In this document: one piece after another, positions 22,169 through 32,103 of the stretch
Layout of the letters: each line of letters starts with the position of its first letter
How positions within the stretch are numbered: the first letter of the stretch is position 1
Assembly (NCBI RefSeq): GCF_000499845.2
Contig: NC_023759.2
Coordinates: 23,899,067-23,963,066, forward strand
From: Phaseolus vulgaris
Lineage: Eukaryota > Streptophyta > Magnoliopsida > Fabales > Fabaceae
DNA length: 64,000 bases
Reading direction: 5' to 3'
Made by a program: the position numbers and the translations under genes
The notes under the pieces: model-generated
Told to the model about the DNA's origin: nothing
Databases searched by the model: none
What the model saw: only the letters and a program-made list of their open reading frames with translations

Positions 22169-24798
22169 ATGACTCGCACAAAGATTACCTCGAACCCCCC
22201 TCCATCAGCACGAAACCTTCCTTCACAAGCACACGACTCAACACAAGTTCGTGGCGCTCCCTCTTCGCAGGCTGAGAGGCCTGCGTCTTCCCAATCTGCC
22301 CTGGCCCAGGCGACTCCATCTAACGCTGGAGGAGCCCCCGTTCCTCCGCCAGACTTCGAAACTTTATACCCCTGGGCTAACTCAACCCTTCTGAAAGAAA
22401 CGTCCTCTGTGAACACCGCGGGAGCAGTCTTGCGGCTGACTAAGGGGGACGAGATCTACCAATCGTTTCACAAGGAGCACGACGAAAAGATGATGGTGCT
22501 GCCTTGCCCCGCCGACCTGCCCGTGTGTGCTGATGACAAAGTAAGCGCCGACGGGCCCTTCTGCTTTGTCTATACGACTCTGTTCAAGAAGGTCAGGCTC
22601 AGGTTCCCTCTTACCCGATTCGAGAGGGAACTTCTCACCGAGCTCAACATTGCAGCCGCCCAGCTCCACCCCAACAGCTGGGCGTTTGTTCGAGCCTTCC
22701 AAGTAACGTGCGCCTACCTGGGGTTGCCCGCGTCGGTGGACGTGTTTTTGTTCCTTTTCGAAGCCAAGCACCCAGGAGACCGCCTGTGGGTCAGCTTGAA
22801 TGCGATTGCTGGGAGATCCATTTTTACCATTTTCCAGCAATCGTACAAAGACTGGAAGGGGAAATTCGTCCAAGTACGTGCAAACGACAAGGACACCTCC
22901 CTTCTTGATGGCTTCCCCTTGTACTGGGTGGACAAGGGGAAAAGGGAGTCCAAGAGCTGCTTCAGGAGGCCCAGAAGTCCTGATAGCATAGGAGCTTTGG
23001 ACAGAGACCTTTGTCTCTTCTGGAAGAAGGTGGCGGACGCCAACATAACTTTCCTCACCACCTCCCTGATCAGCTTTGAATTCTTCGAAGATCAGCTAGA
23101 ATTTCAAATAGGTTAGGTCATTTGAACCATTGCTTTAATACTGCTTCTGTTTAGCTGTCTCTGGGCGTCTTGTGCGTTATGCGCAAGACTTTGGCTTTAC
23201 TTTTCCTGCACATATTATCTGCTTTGCTGTTTATTACACTATGCACTTATCTGTTTTTCCTTGAGTTAACCCACACATCTCTGTCCCCTGCAGACAACAT
23301 GTTGCCCAGGAACATGCTCACCGAACTAAAGTCACTCGCCCGAAACCACGGGTTGGCAACCGGTTCCCAAACGGTGCCCAACTCGGTGGTGGAGGCCGCC
23401 ATTGTCCAAGGGCGATCACCACCCAAGGAGCCTGCTCAACGCAAAAAATTGGTCCTTAAGAGACCCAGAAGGAAAGCCTCCCAAGTCGTCCAAGAGGAGG
23501 AAGAAGAGGACGACGAGGTCACCGAGGATGGCCTCGTTACGAAGAGGAAAAGGGTGGCACCATCTTCACCACCTGCCCCACCCCCTCTTCCGACCTCAAC
23601 ACCACCATCAACGCCTGCTCCTCCTCCCTCATCGCCAACACAACAAGCTCCTTCATCACCAGTCCAAGCGGTTCCGCTGGCCACTGCGCCACCTGCAGCT
23701 GAGGCCCAAGAGCCAAATTTCCTGGAGGACCCCCCAAGCGCCTCTACGCCATACGTGTCAGCCGGAGGGGGCCCCCCTTCAAACACTTCAGCTGCAGAAA
23801 ACGTTCCAATCGGGGATGAGGTCGCTCATGCCTCTCCGATTCTGATTACCGAATCCCCGATTGCGTCGCCACGCCAGGAAGCAAACACTGAAGAACCTGC
23901 TAAGGAAGGTGGCGACGAGAACCCACTACAAGCCCCCCTGGCGCCTCTCCAAGCGGCAAACCTTCCCCTTGAGGTCACAAGGATGTGGGAACCTCTGACT
24001 GCCAAACTCAAAACCATAGCAGAGGATATCCCATCGATTATAACCAGGGCCGTGGAAGGCTCAACCAGGAGGCTCCAAGATGACCTCTTCAACCTCAAAA
24101 CCGAAAACAGCACTATGAAGATTGAGGTGGAGAAGTTATCCTTCAACCTGACGCTCGCAGAAATCGAACACTCCTGAGTGGAGGATGCAATGAGTACCGA
24201 GCTCAGGCTGGCGCGCAAGGAGGCTACTGACCTTCGCTGCAAAGTTCATGATCTTGCCCAAGAGAAGGTCGAGCTAGAAAGCAAAATTGTGCCCTTTCGT
24301 GCCAAGGCGGTCGACCTGGAGGCTCGCATGCAAGCTGACACCGCTAAGGTGCAAAAACTGGAGCAAAGGTCGATTGACCGGGAGAAACTACTTGGGCAAG
24401 TAGAAAAGGCGAGGGACGACGCCATGGCTGATCTCGTCGAGACCAACAAAGAGAAAGGAAAACTGGCTGCTGAGTTGGCCCAAGCACAATCGGAATCCAA
24501 GAAGGTTACTGAAGACCTTCTCCAGACTCGAGAGACCAACGAACAACTTAAAAAACAGGTTGAAGAGCTGGAACAGCAGAACAAAGAGCTGAAAGAGCAA
24601 ACCGAAGACCTCAAGAAGCGGATTGAGGAACTTCAGGGGCAAATCGAAGCACTCAAGCTAAATTCTGCTCAGATTCTGGCTGCTGGATTCGAAGCTGCGC
24701 GGGAACAATTCGCTTGCCTATTTCCCGATCTGGATCTCAGCCTGGTGTCGTTGAACAACGAAGTAGTAGATGGAAAGGTCGTTCCTGCTGAAGACTAA
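22169..24798 (+). pseudogene. Tat antisense gene: gypsy-type 'transposase' domain plus coiled coil, with intron
   Basis: Exon 1 runs from ATG 22169 to 23111 (MTRTKITSN...). It has a low-complexity start and then the 'putative gypsy-type transposon' domain (TLYPWANSTLL, GPFCFVYTTLFKKVRLRFPL, PNSWAFVRAFQ, DGFPLYWVDKG). An intron from GTTAGG (23112) to CCCTGCAG (23293) joins the two frames exactly, through a split GAC codon. Exon 2 has basic NLS-like and acidic segments, a Pro-rich linker, and about 250 residues of coiled coil ending NEVVDGKVVPAED. One in-frame TGA at 24175-24177 is the only visible lesion. The gene lies opposite to and downstream of pol, inside a retrotransposon transcribed from the other strand. 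Such extra ORFs are known in Tat elements; their role is not. Confidence 0.85.
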
Positions 24799-25439
24799 TC
24801 AACTCCACCTCATCTGCTACTTTATGATTTCCCTTGTATTATTCTGTAAAAACTCTTGTATGTGTGCTTTTATCAAATACTTATCTCAATGACAAAGTTT
24901 GGGTATTCACTCTCTTGACTTCTTTAAACGCTTTACCTTCTTTGCATGTTTAACTTTGTCGGGTTTAACTTAACGATTTTTGCAAACACAACCTTCTGAC
25001 TTAACCGCTTCGAACCACTTCAAACTCAAGTAAAAATTACTTTAACCAACTTGTACTCTTGAGGCAACTAACCTTATCACGAGAATACCCTTCAAGCAAC
25101 GAACGGTAACTCAATTATTGGCTCAAACAACGTCCCACTCGACCTGCTTTATCAAACAAGTCTTTCAACCTTCTCGCCGCTTGTTTGAACTTTTCCCGAT
25201 CGCCAAAAACTCTTGGTACCATTAGCTTTTTCAAGCCTCATGCTTTGGCAATAGTTTCTTCATCTGGGGGTTGAAACGCCTTTTGGGATCCTTCTTTGCC
25301 TCCCTGAACTTCAGAACAAAAGACCGGTTGACTAGGCGTTCTCTTCGAACCTACCTTAGCCACCTTCCAAACTTCTTCCACCCTCTGCGCCATACCTGAA
25401 CTCGTTCGAGACGAGAAGGATTTTATCTTGCCTACGCTC
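24799..25439. other. Non-coding spacer of Tat element 1
   Basis: Region between the antisense gene and the tandem repeats. AT-rich at first, then TCGCC-containing. No ORF or signal that I can assign. Confidence 0.5.
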
Positions 25440-26105
25440 GCATGTAAGCGCGAAGGTCTTTAACTCGCCTGAACTCGCTCATCGGCGAGAAGGTCTTTAA
25501 CTCGCCTGAACTCGCTCATCGGCGAGAAGGTCTTTATCTTGCCTGAACTCGCTCATCGGCGAGAAGGTCTTTATCTTGCCTCTACATTGCCCCAGGGGTT
25601 ACATCTTCTCGCCCCCAGAAACACGGAGGACTTTTACTCTTCCTCGCCTGCACTCGCTCGACGGCGAGGAGGTCTTTAACTTGCCTGAACTCGCTCGACG
25701 GCGAGAAGGACTTTATCTGGTGACTCAACTTGCCCAGGGTGTACATCTCCTCCCCCCTGGATGCACTGAGGACTTTTCTCATTCTCGCCCGCACTCGCTC
25801 GACGGCGAGGAGGTCTTTAACTGGTGCCTCAACTTGCCCAGGGTGTACATCTCCTCCCCCCTGGATGCACTGAGGACTTTTCTCTTTCTCGCCTGCACTC
25901 GCTCGACGGCGAGGAGGTCTTTAACTTGCCTCAGAACGCGCGAGGGCGTTGAGGTCTTTCATCTGGTGCCTCCGATCGCCGAAAAACGATGAAGACTTAA
26001 AAACCTTTCCTGGTGCCTCCAATCGCCGAAAAACGATGAGGACTTAAAAACTTTAACTGGTGCCTCCAATCGCCGAAAAACGATGAGGACTTAAAACTTT
26101 TAACT
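25440..26105. repeat. Complex tandem repeats in the Tat 3' region (37 bp, ~105 bp, ~47 bp)
   Basis: Three arrays follow one another: GAACTCGCTCATCGGCGAGA-type 37-bp units (about 25466-25577); a longer ~105-bp unit with GCTCGACGGCGAGGAGGTC and CCCAGGGTGTACATCTCCTC (about 25645-25935); and ~47-bp units with ATCGCCGAAAAACGATGAGG (about 25962-26105, three copies). They lie just beyond the stop of pol, the same place as the 18-bp array at 3871-4032, yet the sequences are unrelated. Confidence 0.88.
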
Positions 26106-26345
26106 GAAAGCATGCGATATATCTTTTCTCGCCTTAAATCACGCACAAGCGACAAGGTCTTTCTTCAAAAACTCTTGAAAAAAAGCAAACATGCAATCTG
26201 AAAACGCCTTATACTTCGAAAACTCTTCTTTTATTGGGTGGCCTCATTAAAAACCCTCCTTAGGGAAAAAAGAGTGCCCCCTTGAAACTGTTTTAACAGA
26301 GACATTGTAATATAACATTTGTGTTTGTCTTGACTTACAAAGCTC

Positions 26346-26795
26346 TTAACTATAGTACAACTTCAGGTGTGTGGCGTTCCAGGTGCGAGGGATCGCCCCT
26401 CCTTCCAGCGTTTCTAAGCGGTAGGCCCCGTTCCCGAGCGCCTCGGTTATTCTGAACGGTCCAGTCCACTTGGGTGACAATTTATTCTCCATCTCGTACT
26501 GGTGGGCCTTTCTCATCACCAAGTCGCCCTCTATAAACTGCCTTGGCATCACCTTCGAGTTGTATCTTCGTTCAACCCTTCTCTTCACGGCCTCAGCCTT
26601 CAACCTCGCCTCTTCCCTGACCTCATCTAGCAGATCCAGGTTTAGCCTTCTCTCTTCATTCGAGTCTTCCTCTACGAAGTTCTGGAATCTCGGCGAGCTC
26701 TCCTGGATCTCCACGGGAATCATGGCATCACATCCATAGACCAAGCTGAACGGGGTCTCGTGGGTTCCTGACTGCTCGGTGGTGTGGTATGCCAA
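26346..26795 (-). pseudogene. pol: Tat integrase C-terminal piece (element 1)
   Basis: Open frame of 149 codons covering the end of integrase (AYHTT, ETPFSLVYGCDAMIPVEI, DLVMRKAHQYEMENKLSPKWTGPF) to the stop at 26346. The part before it, about 260 codons with the whole zinc finger and DDE core, is missing: at about 26790-26800 the linker ...EPDTW is joined to ...AYHTT. TGG is present on both sides of the break, so a microhomology-type deletion is likely. It also shifts the frame. Confidence 0.88.
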
Positions 26796-28213
26796 GTGTC
26801 TGGCTCATGGGTGGCGCAGACCTGCATCACGTCCACCTTCTCTTCTCGACATGCTCTAATTCTCGGCGATCTCAGAGTTTCTTGCATCAAAGACTTATGG
26901 CTTCTCGCTGCTCTCTCCGTCGACTTGCTTATCTGAAGGACCAGGTGATCTGCTACAAATGCCCTCGGCGTCTTCAGAGTTTCTTGAATCACCGTCCTCT
27001 GCCTACCCCCCTTGCCTGAGCTGGCGAGCTTAGCAAGCAAGTCAGCTCGGGCATTCTGCTCTCGGGGCACATGTACTACTTCGAAAGAGGCAAAGGAACT
27101 CTTCAATTCCTGCACATACGCCAAGTAAGCCGCCATTTGTGGATCTTTAGCCTGGAACTCGCCTGTTACTTGCCCTGTGACTAGCAGCGAGTCACTCTTA
27201 GCCATCAGCACCCTAGCTCCCATCTCCTTGGCCAGCAGAATCCCGGCGATCAGCGCCTCATACTCTGCTTGATTGTTGCTGGCTTTGAAGGCAAATCTCA
27301 ACGATTGTTCGATCAGCACGCCGTTGGGTCCTTCCAATATGACTCCAGCACCGCTACCCTGCTGGTTCGACGATCCATCCACCGAGAGTACCCAACGGAA
27401 ATCATCTCCTTCAATCCGCGTCGCCTCTGATGAGAGCTCGACCACAAAGTCTGCAAAGATTTGCCCCTTGATCGGGCCTCGGGGCTCATATTTAATGTCA
27501 AACTCTGACAACTCCACTGCCCACTTCACCATTCTTCCCGCAACGTCAGGTTTCTTCAAGACCTTCTGGATGGGCAGGTCAGTCATCACCAGTATTGTGA
27601 AGCTGTGGAAGTAGTGGCGCAACCTCCTCGCCGAAAACACCACAGCCAGCGCAGCCTTCTCCAGGGCCTGATATCTCGTTTCTGGGCCCTGCAACACCTT
27701 GCTCACAAAATAAATAGGCTTCTGAGCCTGATCTTGATCCTGGGCGAGCACCGCACTCACCGCCCTCTCAGTCACAGCGAAGTACAACCTGAGAGGGATT
27801 CCCGCCAGCGGTTTGCACAGAACCGGCGGGCTCGCCAGATACTCCTTCAGCTTGACGAAAGCTTCCTCACACTCTTTCGTCCAAGCGAACTTGTTATTGC
27901 GCCGCAGACATTGAAAATAGGGATGCCCCTTTTCTCCGCTAGCTGACACGAAGCGAGATAGGGCTGCCATCCGACCTGTTAGCTGCTGGACTTCTTTCAC
28001 CGTAGCCGGGCTTCTTATCGCCAAGATGGCGGCACACTTGTCCGGGTTAGCTTCTATTCCTCTTTCAGTCAAGAGAAAACCCAAAAATTTTCCAGCCTCC
28101 ACGCCGAAAATGCATTTCTCCGGGTTGAGCTTCAACTTGAACTTGGCGATCGTCGTGAACAATTCTTCCAAGTCTGTAACGTGCTTGCTTTTCTCCTGCG
28201 AGGTCACGACCAA
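26796..28213 (-). pseudogene. pol: Tat RT C-terminus - RNase H - aRNH (element 1)
   Basis: Open from VVTSQEKSKHV through RT thumb-like sequence (FGVEAGKFLGFLLTERGIEANPDKC), RNase H (VSAVLAQDQDQAQKPIYFVSK) and the second RNase H (VLSVDGSSNQQGSGAG, NQAEYEALIAGILL, LMAKSDSLL) to the linker. It starts immediately after a deletion at about 28211-28214 that removed the RT active site. It is out of frame with the upstream ORF. Confidence 0.9.
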
Positions 28214-30995
28214 ACGTGGCCCCCGCGTTCTTCAGCCCAAACGGCATCACCTTATAGCAGTAGCACGACCTCTCCGTCATGAAGGCTGTTTTTTCTTCGT
28301 CCATGGGATGCATCTTGATCTGATTATAGCCCGAGAAGGCATCCAGGAAACTCAGCAGCTTGCACCCTGCAGCACTATCGACCAGGGCATCAATGCTTGG
28401 TAAAGGATACGAATCCTTTGGGCAAGCTTTATTCAGATCGGTGAAATCGACGCACATGCGCCATTTCCCGTTACTCTTCTTCACCAGTACGACATTCGCC
28501 AACCATTCAGGGTACTGGACTTCCCTGATGTGGCCTGCAGCGAGGAGTTTCTGGGTTTCGTCCCTGATCGCCTGCCTCCTCTCCTCGTTGAATTTTCTTC
28601 TCCTTTGTCGCACCGGTCTCACCATGTTGTCCATCGCCAGATGATGGCACAAGAAGTCGGGATCGATCCCGGGCATGTCCGAAGCGGACCAAGCAAACGC
28701 GTCCAGATGCCGCTCAATCACCTTGGCGATCTGGTCTTGGAGATCGACCTCCAGAGATCTTCCGAGCTTGAAGATTTTCCCTCCGATCTCCTTCTCGAGC
28801 CACTGCTCAACAGGTTTGGGCCTGGATTCTCTGGCGATCACCGCCCTGGCAATTCCCTGTTCCCTTGCTTCCTCGGGGCGATTCCGCGCCTCTTCCTCCT
28901 CCAGGCCAGCATTCCTCTCCCCCAGCTCAGCATCTACCATCTCTACGTCCCCTCCGGCGGCCTCCTCTGTTACCGGCGATCTGGGCTTCACACCGGGAGG
29001 CGGGGTGGTTGTTACATAGCTCACTGATCTTTTATTTTTCAGGCTATTCTCATAGCACCTTTTCGCTTCTTTCTGATCAGACTTTATCGTGATCACCACC
29101 CCCTCCATGGACGGCAACTTCACCTTCATGTGCCGAGTCGACGGAATGGCGCCTATCCTGTTAAGAGTGGGCCTTCCCAACAGGATGTTATATGCTGAAG
29201 GGGCGTTTACGATGAGGTACTTGATTTTCTCCGTCCTCGACCCAGCCTCATCTGTAAACGTGGTTCTCAGCTCAATGTACCCCCTGACCTCCACCTGGTC
29301 GCCAGCGAACCCATACAAGCACCCTCCATAGGGCCTTAGCTGGTCAAGGGGCAATTCCAGCTGCGTGAAAGTCGGCCAGAACATCACGTCTGCCGAGCTT
29401 CCTTGGTCCACCAGAACTCTGTGGACCTTCCTCCCTGCTGTAACCAAAGAAATAACTATGGGATCGTTGTCATGAGGCACAACGTCCCGAAGGTCCTGCT
29501 TGGTGAACGTAATGTCCACTTCCGGCGAGTGATCTTCAAACATGTCCACTGACATCACCGATCGCGCATACTTTTTCCTCTGCGATGCGGTGCATCCACC
29601 ACCTAAGAAACCCCCTGCAATGGTGTGGATCTCCCCATGGATAGGCATCTCGTGTTGCTGGGCTTCTCCACCTGCTGGCTGGGAACTCGACGCTCCCCCG
29701 GTCCTCCTGTCCAGCAGATCGTCGTTTAGGAACCCGCTCTTAACCAGATCGTCGAGCTGGTATCCTAAAGACAAACACGAGTCCAGGTTGTGGCCAAAAC
29801 ACTGGTGGAACTCGCACCAAGCGTCCGGCTTTGTCCCCAGCACCTTGTCTCCCACCTTCTCGGGCGCCTTCAACCTAGCAGATATGTTAGGGATAGCGAT
29901 CAGGTCCGCTAGTCCCATGACGAATTTGTGCTTAGGCGGGCGATTGTATTCCCGGCGTGCTGGTTGTTGGCGTACTGGTTGTTGGCGCGCTTGGCTTCTT
30001 CCCTTATTTCTCCTATCGTAAGGATAGCGAGTCCTTTGGTCTTTTCTGGCCGCCGCCGCCGTTTCCAGCACCCTCTGCGGCTGGATCCTGGTCTGGGCGC
30101 GTGGCCTGGCAGGAGCCACGCTGCCTCTCTTCTCGGCGACTTCACTCTCGTCGGCGATGTGGGCCACCGCAAGTCGCCTGACTTCAGCAAACGTCGCTGG
30201 GTGAGCCCTGATCAAGGCCTCGCAGAATGGTCCTGACTGCACGCCCTTCTTGAAGGCATAGACCAGCATCTCTTCATCCTTGGCTGGCGATCTGACCATC
30301 TGCGCTCCGAAGCGATTGAGGTAGTCTCTGAGGGACTCCCCATGGTACTGCCTTATATCAAACAGATCATAGGACACCCTGGGTGGTGCCTTATTCACGA
30401 TGTACTGCTCGACAAAGATTTTCGAGAATTGTTGAAAATTGGTTATGTGGCCATTAGGCAGGCTCACAAACCACTCCATCGCCGTTCCCTGGAGCGTGCT
30501 CACGAACATCTTGCAGTAGACGGCGTCTGACCCTCCCGACAGCATCATCTGCGTGTGGAACGTGGTCAGATGAGCCTCTGGATCCTCCACGCCGGTAAAA
30601 ACAGCCTTAACCGGAACCACGCTCGTGGGAATAGGCGTGTCGGTAATCGCCTGAACAAAAGGCATTGGGAAAACACGAGGTGGCGTCGACGGCGCCACCT
30701 CTTCAGCGGAAGAACGTCCCTGCTGCTCCTGTAGAGCTCGACGCAGCTCCTCAGTTACCTTGCTGAGCTCCTCGTTCCTGGCGCGAGAGGCGACCAGGTC
30801 CTCATGTATCCTTGCCTGCTCTACGCGCGAGGCTTCCACAGTTGCCTGCAACGAGCGCATCATCTCTGCCATCTGCGCCATGGTCATGGCGGCGTCGCCT
30901 TCAGCAGCGACAGGAGCCACGGGACTGGAACGATTGCTTCTCATCTTTCTCATTAACTTCAGCGAACCACAGGAATACAGCAAACAACACTTCAA
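28214..30995 (-). pseudogene. gag: Tat gag - protease - RT N-terminal half (element 1)
   Basis: Single frame from gag into RT. Likely start is MRKM at 30953 or MRSN at 30944, since upstream codons are not shared with other copies. Order: coiled coil (AQMAEMMRSLQATVEASRVEQ); gag core (EAHLTTFHTQMMLSGGSDAVYCKMF, FVEQYIV); knuckle-like CEFHQCFGHNLDSC; protease-like VLVDQGSSADVMF and YNILLGRPTLNR; RT up to MPFGLKNAGAT. There a net 68-bp deletion (70 bp replaced by 2, compared with 32788-32857 of element 2) removes the YVDD segment and shifts the frame. The element could not encode an active RT. Confidence 0.92.
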
Positions 30996-31290
30996 CCACG
31001 ATCGAACCAGCGATCAATCGGAGAAAACTCAAGAAACTGCGTAAGAACTCAAGAACACCGCAAACCTTCGCAGAAAACCACAAAAGAACTCGAACTTCCA
31101 CCAAACAGATTGCGCGCAAGCAACAAAAGACCTCACTCCACCGATTGAAAGCCAAACAAACGGTACAAAACGCAAACTCACAGAGCGAAACTCAAAGAAA
31201 CTGCGAACGACGGTTGCACCAGCACACAACCGCGCAGAAAACCTCGAAAACTTCCACGAACTCACGCTGTGGATGGGAGCAAGTTTTACA

Positions 31291-31312
31291 CGGCCCCACG
31301 GTGGGCGCCTGA
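31291..31312 (-). other. Primer binding site of Tat element 1
   Basis: On the minus strand, directly after the LTR end GGATCA, reads TCAGGCGCCCACCGTGGGG. Same core as at 8995 and 35969. Confidence 0.8.
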
Positions 31313-32103
31313 TGATCCTGCCTGTTGACCGGAGCGCTGGAGAATGCCTCGTCAAAGGATCGACGTGCGCACCGCTTCTTACCACCGTTCCTCTTCGGGA
31401 TCTATCTCAAGAACCTGCAAAGAAACGATACGGCGCCGCTGCGGCCGATCGCACTCCGACGCTCAAGTCAGTGACGGTATCACCAAATACTAAGAACTAG
31501 AACCGTGCAAATCCTCTCACAATCAGCTCTATCACTCGCAAGCGTAAAGTGTATGAACTGAACGTGCGTACCTCAGAAAGTCTGTTAAGAACTCTTATAT
31601 ACCTGGTGGTTTTCTCTCTCCTGGCAGTTACAGACTTGGACACGTGGCTCGCATCCAACTGTACACGTGCCATCATCTGGAGGCTCCCTGACTTGGCGCT
31701 GCTTCTGCTCTCATTTTGGCTAAGTTACTTATGCATGGTACTGCCCAGTGCATACCTAACTTAGGAGTGCGATCTCTACTGAAACTGGCGAGTTAGGGCC
31801 TTCATACACCTTCCCTGTGGTCTCGCCGGCCGCCTTCATAATCTGCTTCTCCCCCATCTTCGGCGATGTGCTTGTTCTGGCGATCTCCGACTGCTTGGTC
31901 GCCTGGGTCTATATCTGGCGACTCCATCTTCAACCTAGCGATCGCCTATTCTGGTAAGCTGGAAATCAGAACACGCCAACTTAACAACTGGCGACTACAC
32001 GTGCCTCCCGACTTCCTTCCTATCTGCCAACCTGGCGCCTTGTCAACACGCCTACACTTCAGCAGGATGCCACGTCATCATAACCGACCACCAGGGCGGT
32101 ACA
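31313..32103 (-). mobile_element. Tat LTR B (5' LTR of element 1)
   Basis: 791 bp with the same termini as A and C. It has many private differences from both (for example AGCGCTGGAGAATG, ATACTAAGAACTAG, CCTATTCTGG). On its high-coordinate side it abuts pol codons of element 2 directly at 32104 (CCATC...), so it is inserted in that gene. TATA at about 31593-31603, G-boxes at 31641-31646 and 31664-31669. Confidence 0.9.

Noticed and set aside
23436..23786. Minus-strand ORF with Gly-rich protein opposite the antisense gene
   Set aside because: Shadow of the Pro-rich linker in exon 2; no independent support.
25440..26105. Regular repeats that might suggest a CRISPR array
   Set aside because: Units are head to tail without unique spacers and lie in a plant retrotransposon; tandem repeats, not CRISPR.
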